A stretch of DNA of 32,911 nucleotides from Sagittula salina (GTDB lineage: Bacteria > Pseudomonadota > Alphaproteobacteria > Rhodobacterales > Rhodobacteraceae). Below the pieces are notes generated by a model. That model did no database searches. It saw only the letters and a program-made list of their open reading frames with translations, and was not told the origin of the DNA. A program made the translations under genes and the position numbers. The stretch spans positions 1-32,911 of the forward strand of contig NZ_JAGISH010000023.1 of the NCBI RefSeq assembly GCF_017813235.1, written 5' to 3'. This document shows, piece after piece, positions 8,192 through 17,659 of this stretch. Position 1 is the stretch's first letter. Every line of letters begins with the position of its first letter.

Positions 8192-8934
8192 TCGGTTTCG
8201 CTTTCAGTATCCAGCATCCGATAATGGTAGCGCCCCGCGACCTGCATCTGCAACGACCGATAGAGAGCGGTAGCGCCGGTGTTTTCCTCCGTGGCGGCGC
8301 AGGCGATCCAGCTGGCGCCCTTGGACTGCGCCCAGAGCGCGGCACAGCGCATCATCCAGCCGCCAAGCCCCTTGGCGCGGTGTTCTTCTAGAATATGCAA
8401 CGCGTGCACCATGGCAACGCCCCTGTGGATGGCGACAAAGCCCGCCCCTGCCGGTCGATCCGAAACGCGCCCGAAGAGGCCGGTCTTCGGTCCCTCGGCG
8501 CGGTCCATCACGCGCTGCCGCGCCGCGCCGATGCCGCCGTCCTCCCAGATCTCGCGCATGATGGCGAGCGGTTCCCAGATGGAGAACGCGCAGACGCGCG
8601 GCAGCTTTGTGTCGGTGAGTTTCTCGATCGGAGAAAGCCAGATATGCGTCGGGTCAACCCGCGCATAATCTTGCGATTCCAGTGCGATATCGAGTGTCTC
8701 ATCGCGATTGCGGATCATGAACAGCGGCGGCTGCCCCATCAGCCGCATGGCGCGTTCGGCTGCGGTCAGGTCGTCCACCCGCCATGCGTCGCGCGCCGTC
8801 GCAGCCGAGACCCGCTTGCCGCCGCCGCGGCCTTCGCGCAGGCGCCACGGCCCGGTGTCCACCACGGCGGCCGCTGGCCATGTGGCGTCGAGCGTCTCGA
8901 ACAGGCGGGTCAAATCAGGCGACTTGTGGATCAT
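8188..8934 (-). CDS. GNAT-family N-acetyltransferase
   Basis: A 248-residue GNAT protein. The acetyl-CoA-binding core lies in the C-terminal third: VAMVHALHILEEHRAKGLGGWMMRCAALWAQ, where a degenerate Q/RxxGxG/A segment (EHRAKGLGG) binds the pyrophosphate, then ENTGATALYRSL. The N-terminal half (LFETLDATWPAA, LREGRGGGKRVSAAT) is a pattern recurring in Rhodobacterales acetyltransferases of unknown substrate. I chose ATG 8934 (MIHKSPDL); an ATG at 8970 would overlap the upstream gene by 23 bases. Its stop overlaps the GTG of the AhpD-like gene. Substrate unknown. Confidence 0.82.
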   Translation of the reverse strand: MIHKSPDLTRLFETLDATWPAAAVVDTGPWRLREGRGGGKRVSAATARDAWRVDDLTAAERAMRLMGQPPLFMIRNRDETLDIALESQDYARVDPTHIWLSPIEKLTDTKLPRVCAFSIWEPLAIMREIWEDGGIGAARQRVMDRAEGPKTGLFGRVSDRPAGAGFVAIHRGVAMVHALHILEEHRAKGLGGWMMRCAALWAQSKGASWIACAATEENTGATALYRSLQMQVAGRYHYRMLDTESETE

Positions 8935-8947
8935 GGACGCCAGAGTG

Positions 8948-9670
8948 TCAGGCGGCGAAGAGCGCGGCAAGCCGCGTCATCGCCGCATCCAGCCGCGCGG
9001 CTTCAGTGCCACGAACGACGATATTCGTGCCGTAAATGCCGTCCTTCTGAAACGGGTAGGAGCCGAACTGGAGATCGTCGAATTCCTCGGCCAGATCGCC
9101 CACCCCCTTGGCCACCTCGCCCTCGCCCTTCATCAGACGGAGGCACTGCGACAGCACCGGCGCACCGCCGGTGAGTGTGGGCAGAAGGCTGGCCACCATC
9201 GCCTCGAACACGGTGGGCACGCCCGCCATCACGTGCACGTTTCGCAGGGTGAACCCCGGCGCGGCGGAAATCGGGTTGTCGATCAGTGTGGCGCCCTCGG
9301 GAATGCGGGCCATGCGCAGGCGCGCCTCGTTCAGCTCCGTGCCGGAGCGGTCGTAATGCGCCTGCAACAGCGCGCGGGCATCGTCGCGCACGCCGATGGG
9401 CACGCCGAAGGCCTCTGCGACGCAGGGTGCGGTGATGTCGTCATGCGTCGGCCCGATCCCGCCCGAGGTCACAACGTGATCGTAAGCCTCCGACAGTGCC
9501 CGCAACGCCGCGACGATGGCCGCGTGGTCGTCAGCGACCACGCGCACTTCGCGAAGGTCGATACCGTGTCGGGTAAAGGCCTGCGCGAGATGGTGCATGT
9601 TGCTGTCGCGGGTCCGGCCCGAGAGGATCTCGTCGCCGATCACCAGCATGGCGGCGGTGGGGTTTGGCAT
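8948..9670 (-). CDS. Stand-alone MoaB/MogA-type molybdopterin-binding (CinA N-terminal-like) protein
   Basis: A 240-residue protein with the MoCF-binding fold: AAMLVIGDEILSGRTRDSN at the N-terminus and TSGGIGPTHDDIT around residue 68, the conserved ligand-binding loops of MogA/MoaB and of the CinA N-terminal domain. The C-terminal deamidase domain of full CinA is absent, which is common for this shorter family. Annotated relatives are called competence/damage-inducible protein A or molybdopterin-binding protein; the actual role is unsettled. GGAGCGG precedes the ATG at 9670. It is the first gene of the minus-strand run and divergent from sfsA across 51 bases. Confidence 0.88.
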   Translation of the reverse strand: MPNPTAAMLVIGDEILSGRTRDSNMHHLAQAFTRHGIDLREVRVVADDHAAIVAALRALSEAYDHVVTSGGIGPTHDDITAPCVAEAFGVPIGVRDDARALLQAHYDRSGTELNEARLRMARIPEGATLIDNPISAAPGFTLRNVHVMAGVPTVFEAMVASLLPTLTGGAPVLSQCLRLMKGEGEVAKGVGDLAEEFDDLQFGSYPFQKDGIYGTNIVVRGTEAARLDAAMTRLAALFAA

Positions 9671-9721
9671 GGTCCGCTCCGGTCTTGCGTGCTCTGTCCG
9701 TTAACGTATAGGGCTCGCCCC

Positions 9722-10429
9722 ATGCGCTTTCAAACACAACTGGTGCCCGCGACCCTGGTGCGTCGTTACAAGCGGTTTTTGGCGGACTGCCTGCTGCCCG
9801 ACGGGCGCGAGGTGACGGCCCATGTGGCGAACCCCGGCTCCATGCTGGGATTGGCCGAGGCAGGCAGCCGCATCTGGCTGGAGCCCAACGACGACCCCAG
9901 GAAAAAACTGAAATGGGCCTGGCGGCTGCTGGAACACCCCGACGGCCATTTCACCGGTGTCGACACGGGAGCGGCGAACCGTGTCCTGCGCGCCGCTCTG
10001 GAGGGAGGCGCCGTGGCGGGGCTTTCGGGCTACGACAATGTGCGGCCAGAGGTCAGATACGGCGAAAGGAGCCGGATCGATTTTCTCCTGTCCGGCGCGG
10101 GGCGACCCGATGCCTACATCGAGGTGAAGTCCGTTACCCTCTCGCGGCAGGCCGGTCTGGCGGAGTTCCCCGACAGCGTGACCGCGCGCGGCCTGAAGCA
10201 TCTGGGCGAGATGTCGCAGATGGTGGCCCAGGGGCACCGGGCCGTGATGCTATACCTCGTGCAGCGCACCGACGCGGAGCGGGTCACGCTGGCCGCCGAC
10301 ATCGACCCGGCCTATGCGGCGGCTTTCGCGCGGGCACAGCGCGCGGGGGTGGAGGTCATGGCATTGGGCTGCCGCATCACACTCGAAGCCGTCACGCTGG
10401 ACACCCCTCTGCCCTTCACCGCGCCATAA
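9722..10429 (+). CDS. sfsA: DNA/RNA nuclease-like protein SfsA
   Basis: A 235-residue SfsA family protein of normal length. Characteristic text includes RYKRFLADCLLPDGREVTAHVANPGSM, SRIDFLL and YIEVKSVTLSR..AEFPDSVTARGLKHL, the last two resembling a PD-(D/E)XK nuclease core. E. coli SfsA was named for stimulating maltose use and later family work links the fold to nucleic acid binding. The start at 9722 gives the canonical N-terminus MRFQTQLVPATLVRRYKRFLAD. It is divergent from the molybdopterin-binding protein gene, and a mobile-element scar begins shortly after its stop. Confidence 0.95.
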   Translation: MRFQTQLVPATLVRRYKRFLADCLLPDGREVTAHVANPGSMLGLAEAGSRIWLEPNDDPRKKLKWAWRLLEHPDGHFTGVDTGAANRVLRAALEGGAVAGLSGYDNVRPEVRYGERSRIDFLLSGAGRPDAYIEVKSVTLSRQAGLAEFPDSVTARGLKHLGEMSQMVAQGHRAVMLYLVQRTDAERVTLAADIDPAYAAAFARAQRAGVEVMALGCRITLEAVTLDTPLPFTAP

Positions 10430-10662
10430 AGCGCGCGGTGTCAGTCTAAGAAGACGAGTGCCCGAAATCCCTGGTGCCCTATTCACGGCGCGAAGCAGCG
10501 GCCCCAAAGATCATCCGTCATCACCTGCCCTCCGTTCACGGAACTCGGTCGGGTGCGGGGTCGTCGCGTTCCTCGCGCTGTCCAAAGAAAGCAGCGTTGT
10601 TCCACTGGCATTTCACAGATGCCATCCTCCGGAAGACCCGGTTCATCCGGCGACTTATGCTG

Positions 10663-10935
10663 GCAAACGGGCCCGCCTACCGCATGCTCGACATCATCGG
10701 TGAATATACCCGAGGGGTCCTGATGATCCGTCTGGAGCGCAACTCCGTTGTCGTTGTCGACGGACTGTCCAATCCATTCATCCTGCGCGGTCCTCACGCG
10801 TATATCAGGTCGGACAACGGTCCAGAGTTCCGCGCGATCAAGGTTCGCGAGTGGATCGAGGCCGTGGGTGCCAAGACCGCCTGCATCGAGCCAGGATCCC
10901 CCCGGGAGAATGGCTACCTGTCACAGAGGCTGTAG
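10663..10935 (+). pseudogene. IS3-family transposase OrfB, integrase-core fragment
   Basis: The frame contains a piece of the rve-type DDE integrase core: AYRMLDIIGEYTRGVLMIR, then DGLSNPFILRGPHAYIRSDNGPEF, where the second D of the triad sits in SDNGPEF, then VREWIEAVGAKTACIEPGSPRENGYL, where the E of ENGY completes it. The first D region is missing and the frame ends at 10935, before the usual FNARLRDELL segment. No matching orfA lies nearby. The 230 bases upstream, back to the sfsA stop, show no gene. The motif spacing suggests a different IS3 subgroup from the element at 76-710. Confidence 0.8.
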
Positions 10936-10994
10936 GCTAAATCCGTCCGGGGAAAGGGGAACTCTGCCCCTCAACTGATTTGTGCAACAAAGGC
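10934..10994 (-). mobile_element. Probable terminal fragment of an IS5-type element
   Basis: Read on the minus strand, the segment begins GCCTTTGTTGCACAAATCAG and continues with GGGGCAGAGTTCCCC (a small palindrome) to GGACGGATTTAGCC. The start resembles terminal inverted repeats of IS5/IS903-type elements, which open with GGCTTTGTTG. Only about 60 bases remain and no IS5 transposase is present. The fragment lies exactly between the IS3 piece and the point where the recombinase reading stops, as if it had inserted into the recombinase. Based on remembered repeat ends, so moderate confidence. Confidence 0.5.
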
Positions 10995-11218
10995 GCCGGA
11001 CGCCATGACATCAACGACCTTCATCTTCACCAGATCACAGCCGCGCGATTGCTGTCGATGGCAAAATATAAGATCGCCAGATCACGATGGTTCTCGGCCA
11101 GTTTAAGCCGAACCCGGATCGCCGAGACGTTTTTGGACTTGAGCGGACGCTTCTGGCCGACGGTCCGGCCCTTGTTCCACGCGAGGCGAAGCGCGCGAAT
11201 GGTAGGTAACTTGGTATT
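10995..11218 (-). pseudogene. Tyrosine recombinase/integrase N-terminal remnant, frameshifted
   Basis: On the minus strand a frame from 11218 reads LPTIRALRLAWNKGRTVGQK, RPLKSKNV, IRVRLKLAENHRDLAI and FAIDSN. This matches the start of a short phage-like integrase family common in alphaproteobacteria (usual pattern AIDSKLRGCDLV). After AIDSN the frame runs to a stop, but the next frame continues RGCDLVKMKVVDVMASG, so a small indel at about 11045 broke it. No start codon is left at the 5' end, and the reading ends at 10995 against the IS5-type end. The catalytic domain with the tyrosine is absent. Confidence 0.65.
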
Positions 11219-11622
11219 TCAATGACCTATCTTCCGATCCGCCACGCTCCCCGCACGACGACAACGCAACATATCACCTGACCGCTGCCTCCCCTCGGAG
11301 GTCGGCAGTGAGCCCGATTTTGCTTAACCGTGCGGGCGCGGCATCTCGCTGACGCCGAATGAAACTGCCATAAAGGACGGACCATAGATGCCCATTCGCT
11401 GCGCGCAGTCTCGCTGCGGTGCATCTTCGCCGAACCGGCAACTTGCACATCGCGCGGCATTCCCACCATGCAATGACCGAGTTGCGGAGCGGTGTGAAAT
11501 TTCGCTGCGGCTACGCCCTACGCAAGCCTCCGGCAAACTCCTACAAGAACCGCAAGCAAATTGATCGAGATAGCGACTTCCAAGACTGGTGCATGGCGCG
11601 GCTGGCCGCGCCATGCTTGGGG
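11219..11622. other. Intergenic scar without a gene
   Basis: About 400 bases between the integrase remnant and the mmsA stop. The open frames here give no recognisable protein and lack ribosome sites. The only clear structure is the palindrome at 11591-11616, listed separately. The segment probably contains eroded mobile DNA. Confidence 0.5.
11591..11616 (-). terminator. Perfect 26-bp palindrome just after mmsA, possible terminator
   Basis: Arms GCATGGCGCGGC and GCCGCGCCATGC are perfectly complementary over 12 bp around a central TG. The palindrome starts 7 bases past the mmsA stop on the minus strand. No T-run follows, so it may act as a 3' mRNA-stabilising or rho-assisted structure, not a classic intrinsic terminator. 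Because it is symmetric, a protein-binding site cannot be excluded. Confidence 0.5.
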
Positions 11623-13122
<1,500 letters not shown>

Positions 13123-13214
13123 GGGGTGTCCTCCGTTTCTGTTGTCTCGTTTGCTTTTTCTTTTCTGCATATAAATACTCACGAATGGCGAACCGTTATG
13201 CAGGAATGCGGGTA

Positions 13215-14126
13215 ATGAACTGGGATGACCTGCGCTATTTCCTCGCCGTCGCCCGCGAAGGCCAGATGCTCGGCGCCGCGCGCCGGCTGGGCGTCAGTCA
13301 GGCGCTGCTCAGCCGCCATCTGGGTGCGTTGGAAGAGGCGGTCGGCGCGCGCCTGCTGGACCGCACTACGCGGGGCTCGACGCTCACCGAGGATGGCGCG
13401 GCGCTGTTCGCCACGGCCGAACGGGTCGAGACCGAGATGCTGGCCGGACTGTCGCGCATCGGCGGGCGCGAGGACGTGGCCGGGACGGTCCGCATCGGCG
13501 CGCCGGACGGGTTTGGCAGCGCCTTCCTGGCCCCGCGCCTCGGCAGGTTCCGGGAGGCCTATCCCGACCTGCGCGTCCAGCTGGTTCCAGTGCCCAGCAG
13601 CTTTTCGCTGTCGGAGCGGGAGGCGGATATCGCCATCATGGTGGGCCGGCCGGACAAGGGCCGTCTTCGAGTCCGCAAGCTGGCGGACTACACGCTGGGG
13701 CTTTATGCGGCGCGCGCGTATCTCGACCGCCATGGGCAGCCTGACAGGCTGGGCGATCTGAAATCGCATTCCCTTGTCGGCTATGTCGACGATCTCATCT
13801 ACACGCCCGAGCTGAACTACACGGCGGAATTCCTGCGCGACTGGCAGTCCGACATCGCGATCTCCACCGCGATCGGCCAGTTCGAAGCGGTGCGTGCGGG
13901 TGTCGGCATCGGCATCCTGCACGATTTCATGGCGGCCGGATACTCCGACCTTGTCCGGCTGTTCCCGGACCAGAGCGTCAGCCGGACTTACTGGATCGTC
14001 TGGCACGAGAACTTCTGTGTGGCGCGTCGGGTTAAGGCGGTCATCGACCTGCTCGACGAGATGGCCCGCGACGCGCGCGGCAGCTTTGCTGCGGACGTCC
14101 TGGGCGTCGCGCGTCCCGCTCCATGA
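13215..14126 (+). CDS. LysR-family regulator divergent from mmsA
   Basis: A 303-residue LysR-type regulator when started at MNWDDLRYFLAVAREG (13215), which has AGGA nine bases upstream; ATGs at 13206 and 13185 are alternatives. The winged helix-turn-helix occupies about residues 3-62 (GAARRLGVSQALLSRHLGALEEAVGARLLDRTTRG). The effector domain follows, with EADIAIMVGRPDKGRL and AVRAGVGIGILHDF. Its position divergent from mmsA across about 90 bases suggests it controls that gene and itself, as is usual for LysR proteins; inference only. The AT-rich gap (TGCATATAAATAC) is a plausible shared promoter. Its 3' end overlaps iolB on the other strand by 86 bases. Confidence 0.88.
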   Translation: MNWDDLRYFLAVAREGQMLGAARRLGVSQALLSRHLGALEEAVGARLLDRTTRGSTLTEDGAALFATAERVETEMLAGLSRIGGREDVAGTVRIGAPDGFGSAFLAPRLGRFREAYPDLRVQLVPVPSSFSLSEREADIAIMVGRPDKGRLRVRKLADYTLGLYAARAYLDRHGQPDRLGDLKSHSLVGYVDDLIYTPELNYTAEFLRDWQSDIAISTAIGQFEAVRAGVGIGILHDFMAAGYSDLVRLFPDQSVSRTYWIVWHENFCVARRVKAVIDLLDEMARDARGSFAADVLGVARPAP

Positions 14127-14913
14127 TCCATTCCACTTCCGGTGCGGGGACGAAGCGCCAGTTGCGGCGGGGGCCGGCCATGACGTTGAGGTAGTACATC
14201 TCGAAGCCGTGGGGCGCGCCGCAGGGGTGGTGGCCGCGGGGCACCAGCACAACGTCGCCGTCTTTTACCGCCATGGTTTCGTCGAGGGTGCCGTCGTCGG
14301 TATAGACTCGCTGGATGCCGAAGCCGTCGGCCGGGTTGAGGCGGTGGTAGTAGGTTTCTTCAAGGTAGGTGATGCGCGGAAAATCATCCTCGTCGTGGCG
14401 ATGGCTGGGATAGGAGGACCAGTGGCCTGCCGGGGTGAAGACTTCGGTGACGAGAAGCGAGTCGCAGTAGTCTTCGATTTCCATCGCGATGTTGTTGATG
14501 TGGCGGGTGTTGGTGCCCTTGCCGCGTGTCGCGAAGCTGATTCCGTCCGGTCCGATGCGGCGCGCGTCGTGCCCGCCCTTGCCGGGGGCCGAGCAGACCG
14601 CGATGACGCAGTCGGTTTCGGCCTCCGCCGTCCACTCGGTGCCGTTTGGCAGGTAGAGGCAATGCGGCGGGGTCTTTTCGAACACGTCCATGCGGTCGCC
14701 GAGGGTGCCCCAGTCCTGCCCGGCCCCTGTGACCTGTGCCTTGCCCTCGACCATGACGAGGATGACCTCGCGGTCGCCCGTGGCCTCGGCGGCGGTATCT
14801 CCGGCGCGCAGGTGGTAGAGAGAGAAGCCGACATAGCGCCAGCCTGCGCTTTGCGGCGTGATCTGGTGCACTTTGCCGCGGGTGCCGAAGGGTTTGCGGA
14901 GCAGGTCGGGCAT
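14041..14913 (-). CDS. iolB: 5-deoxy-glucuronate isomerase IolB
   Basis: IolB isomerises 5-deoxy-D-glucuronate to 5-dehydro-2-deoxy-D-gluconate, the fourth step of inositol breakdown. The 290-residue cupin-like protein shows SSYPSHRHDEDDFPRITYLEETYYHR, with the metal-site histidines and acidic residues, DGDVVLVPRGHHPCGAPHGFEMYYLNVMAG and the terminal VEWIMERDA. The family normally ends near that point; here a 19-residue arginine-rich tail (RRPGRPQQSC onwards) runs into the opposite LysR gene. The ATG at 14913 has GAGGAG upstream and lies 11 bases after the iolE stop. Last gene of the operon. Confidence 0.93.
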   Translation of the reverse strand: MPDLLRKPFGTRGKVHQITPQSAGWRYVGFSLYHLRAGDTAAEATGDREVILVMVEGKAQVTGAGQDWGTLGDRMDVFEKTPPHCLYLPNGTEWTAEAETDCVIAVCSAPGKGGHDARRIGPDGISFATRGKGTNTRHINNIAMEIEDYCDSLLVTEVFTPAGHWSSYPSHRHDEDDFPRITYLEETYYHRLNPADGFGIQRVYTDDGTLDETMAVKDGDVVLVPRGHHPCGAPHGFEMYYLNVMAGPRRNWRFVPAPEVEWIMERDARRPGRPQQSCRARRGPSRRAGR

Positions 14914-14924
14914 CTTGGTTCTCC

Positions 14925-15830
14925 TCAGCTTTCGATGGTCAGGCCGGAACGGGCGCAAATCTCGACAATGTGGTCATAGCCGAGCTTGGAATACTCGAAA
15001 GGCGGCGCCTTGGCCGGGTCCTGCTCGGCCTCGACGACAATCCAGCCCTGGTAATCCATCGCTTTCAGCTTGTCGGTCACCGCCTGGAAGTCGATGCAGC
15101 CCTCCGGATCGCCGGGCACGGAATAGACCCCGGCGGCCACCCCATCCAGGAAGCTCTTGTCTTCCGCGTGGACCCAGTCCAGCACCGGCTGACGGACATC
15201 CTTGAAGTGGACGTGGTGCACCCGGTGGCCCCACTTGTCGAGCAGGGCCAGGGGATCGGCCCCGGCGAAGTGAAGGTGTCCGGTGTCGTAAAGCAGAGTC
15301 AGGTCAGACGTGGAGCCTTCCATCAGCCAGTCGATGTCCTGAACATCCTGCACGATGGCGCCCATGTGGTGATGGTAGCTGAGACCCGTGCCCTTGCCGC
15401 GCGCCCATTTCGCAACTTCTGAGAGCTTGGCACCGTAGGCCATGACCTCGTCGCGCGTGAGCTTGGGACGCCGCGAGACCGGCGTGTCCTGCGCCGCCTG
15501 GATGGTGTTGGAACATTCGGCATAGACGATGCAGGGGGCCTTAAGGGCGGCGAATTGCTCGACTTGTTCGCGGATCGCTTCCTTCTCGGTCTCGATGTCG
15601 TTGACCAGGAGGTTGCCCGAGCACCAGCCGCCGCAGAGCGCCACGCCGTATCGGTCGAGATACGCGCGCAGGCCTGCGGTGTCGGCGGGCATGCGGCGGC
15701 CGCGTTCGACGCCTTGGTAGCCGATCTTCGCGGCGTCCTGCATCGCGCCTTCTGTCGTGTAGTCCTTTGTCAACTCCGGCAAATCGTCGTTCTGCCAGGC
15801 GATGAGCGAGATGCCGATTTTCACAGCCAT
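14925..15830 (-). CDS. iolE: myo-inosose-2 dehydratase IolE
   Basis: IolE dehydrates 2-keto-myo-inositol to 3D-(3,5/4)-trihydroxycyclohexane-1,2-dione. The 301-residue protein is a TIM barrel of the AP-endonuclease-2 superfamily. It begins VKIGISLIAWQNDDLPEL and includes YQGVERGRRMPAD, LSYHHHMGAIVQ, LLYDTGHLHFAG, HHVHFKDVR and GWIVVEAEQDP, which supply the metal ligands. The length is normal. Its ATG overlaps the iolD stop as TGATG, so it is translationally coupled; an in-frame upstream extension to 15929 lies entirely inside iolD and is rejected. MocC of rhizopine catabolism belongs to the same fold family. Confidence 0.95.
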   Translation of the reverse strand: MAVKIGISLIAWQNDDLPELTKDYTTEGAMQDAAKIGYQGVERGRRMPADTAGLRAYLDRYGVALCGGWCSGNLLVNDIETEKEAIREQVEQFAALKAPCIVYAECSNTIQAAQDTPVSRRPKLTRDEVMAYGAKLSEVAKWARGKGTGLSYHHHMGAIVQDVQDIDWLMEGSTSDLTLLYDTGHLHFAGADPLALLDKWGHRVHHVHFKDVRQPVLDWVHAEDKSFLDGVAAGVYSVPGDPEGCIDFQAVTDKLKAMDYQGWIVVEAEQDPAKAPPFEYSKLGYDHIVEICARSGLTIES

Positions 15831-17659
15831 CAGTCGACCCTCTGCAATTTCTTTTTGGCTTCGTAAGTCGCGCGCGCGGCCTTGACCTCTTCGCGCTCCG
15901 AGACTTCCGGCACGCCCACGTCCCACCATGTCCCGCCATGTTCGGTGGAGGGGTAAGGATCGGTGTCGATGACCACCACATATGGCCCCTTAGCCTCGTC
16001 GCGTTTGGCCAGCGCGTCTTCCAATTCGGCAATCGAGCCAACCTTGACCGAGGTCGCCCCCATCGCCTCGGCGTGTTTGGCGAAGTCGATCTTCGAGTTC
16101 TCGCCGCCGATCGCGTGGTCGAGCAGGTTGTTGAACTCGGCTCCGCCACAGCCCATCTGCAGCCGGTTGATGCAGGCATAGCCGCGGTTGTCGGTGATCA
16201 CGACGGTGAAGGGGATGCCCATCATCGCGGCCGTCGCCATCTCGGAATTGGCCATCATGTACGTGCCGTCGCCAGTGAAGCAGATCACGTCTCGCTCTGG
16301 CTGGGCCATCTTGATGCCCATGGCGCCGGCGATCTCGTAGCCCATGCAGCTGAAGCCGTATTCCATGTGATAGGAACCGGGCTTGCCCGCCTTCCACAGC
16401 TTGTGCAGCTCGCCCGGCATGGTGCCCGCGGCGCACATGACGACGGTTTCCGCGGTGGCCGCGCGCTGGACGGCGCCGATCACCTGCATGTCGGTGGGCA
16501 AGGCGTTGCCTTCCAGTGCATCAGTCAGCGGGTCGACCTTGCCGAACCAATCGTCCTTGAGCCCGCCGGTCTTGCCCGGCGCGCGGTGGCTTCCAAGCGC
16601 CTCGCTCAACTCCTTCAGCCCGACCAGGGCGTCGGACATCAGCGGCACGGCACCATGCTTCATTGCGTCATAGGCCGCAACATTGAGCGAGACCAGCCTG
16701 CGCTCAGGGTTGGCGAAGAGACCCCAGGAGCCGGTGGTGAAGTCCTGGAACCTCGTGCCGATGCCGATTACCAGGTCGGCCTCGGCGCAGACGGAATTGG
16801 CCGCCGCGCCACCGGTCACGCCGATGGGGCCCATGTTCAGCGCATGGTCCCAGGGCAGCGCGGACTTGCCCGCCTGGGTCTCGGTGACGGGGAGGTTGTG
16901 CGCCTCGACAAAGCTTGCCAGAGCGTCGGTGGCACCCGCGTAATGCACGCCGCCGCCGGCGACGATCACCGGCCGCTTGGCGGCGCGGATCATATCCGCC
17001 ACTTCGGACAGTTCCGCCTCGTCGGGACGAATGCGTCGCTGGCGCCAGACCCTGGGCTCAAAAAAGCTCTTCGGGTAGTCATAGGCCTCGGCCTGCACGT
17101 CCTGGCAGAAGGACAGGCACACCGGGCCGCATTCCGCCGGGTCGGTCATGGTGCGGAAGGCGCGCGGCAGTGCGGTCAGCAATTGCTCGGGCCGGATGAT
17201 CCGGTCGAAGTAGCGCGTGACCGGCTTGAATGCATCGTTCACCGTCACCGTGCCGTCGGTCCAGTCCTCGACCTGTTGCAACACCGGGTCGGGGCCACGG
17301 TCGGCGAAGACATCGCCGGGGATCAGCAGCACCGGCAGGCGGTTGACATGCGCCAGTGCCGCCGCCGTCACCATGTTGGCCGCACCCGGTCCGATCGACG
17401 AGGTCACGGCCATCGCCTTGCGCCGCCCTGATTGCTTGGCATAGGCGATGGCGGCATGCGCCATGGTCTGCTCGTTGTGGCCGCGCCAGGTGGGGAAGTC
17501 GTCCTTGTGGGCATAGAGCGCTTCGCCGATGCCTGCGACATTGCCATGGCCGAAGATCGCCCAGCAGCCTTCGATGAAGCGCTCGCCATCGCTGTTTTGC
17601 TGCGCCGCGATATAGCGCACCATTGCCTGCGCGGCGGTCAATCGGATTGTCTTGCTCAT
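15830..17659 (-). CDS. iolD: 3D-(3,5/4)-trihydroxycyclohexane-1,2-dione hydrolase IolD
   Basis: IolD is the thiamine-diphosphate enzyme that opens the inositol ring, giving 5-deoxy-glucuronate. The 609-residue protein has the three-domain layout of the acetolactate synthase family. The N-terminal PYR domain has FIEGCWAIFGHGNVAG and TSSIGPGAANM. The middle domain has RPVIVAGGGVHYAGA. The C-terminal PP domain has FTGDGTYMMANSEMATA through to DNRGYACINRLQ, the TPP/Mg GDG...N motif. The start at 17659 overlaps the iolC stop as ATGA, and the gene overlaps iolE by 1 base. All expected blocks are intact. Confidence 0.95.
   Translation of the reverse strand: MSKTIRLTAAQAMVRYIAAQQNSDGERFIEGCWAIFGHGNVAGIGEALYAHKDDFPTWRGHNEQTMAHAAIAYAKQSGRRKAMAVTSSIGPGAANMVTAAALAHVNRLPVLLIPGDVFADRGPDPVLQQVEDWTDGTVTVNDAFKPVTRYFDRIIRPEQLLTALPRAFRTMTDPAECGPVCLSFCQDVQAEAYDYPKSFFEPRVWRQRRIRPDEAELSEVADMIRAAKRPVIVAGGGVHYAGATDALASFVEAHNLPVTETQAGKSALPWDHALNMGPIGVTGGAAANSVCAEADLVIGIGTRFQDFTTGSWGLFANPERRLVSLNVAAYDAMKHGAVPLMSDALVGLKELSEALGSHRAPGKTGGLKDDWFGKVDPLTDALEGNALPTDMQVIGAVQRAATAETVVMCAAGTMPGELHKLWKAGKPGSYHMEYGFSCMGYEIAGAMGIKMAQPERDVICFTGDGTYMMANSEMATAAMMGIPFTVVITDNRGYACINRLQMGCGGAEFNNLLDHAIGGENSKIDFAKHAEAMGATSVKVGSIAELEDALAKRDEAKGPYVVVIDTDPYPSTEHGGTWWDVGVPEVSEREEVKAARATYEAKKKLQRVD

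Noticed and set aside
393..10935. The IS3 orfA/orfB piece at 76-710 and the orfB piece at 10663-10935 as two halves of one element split by a large insertion
   Set aside because: The motif patterns point to different IS3 subgroups, and the 10 kb between them includes ordinary chromosomal genes such as sfsA. Two independent remnants are simpler.
11227..11469. An 80-codon minus-strand open frame between the integrase remnant and mmsA
   Set aside because: No motif, no ribosome site, and the amino acid pattern looks random.
15938..17431. A 497-codon plus-strand open frame
   Set aside because: It is entirely antisense to iolD, which has all its thiamine-diphosphate motifs.
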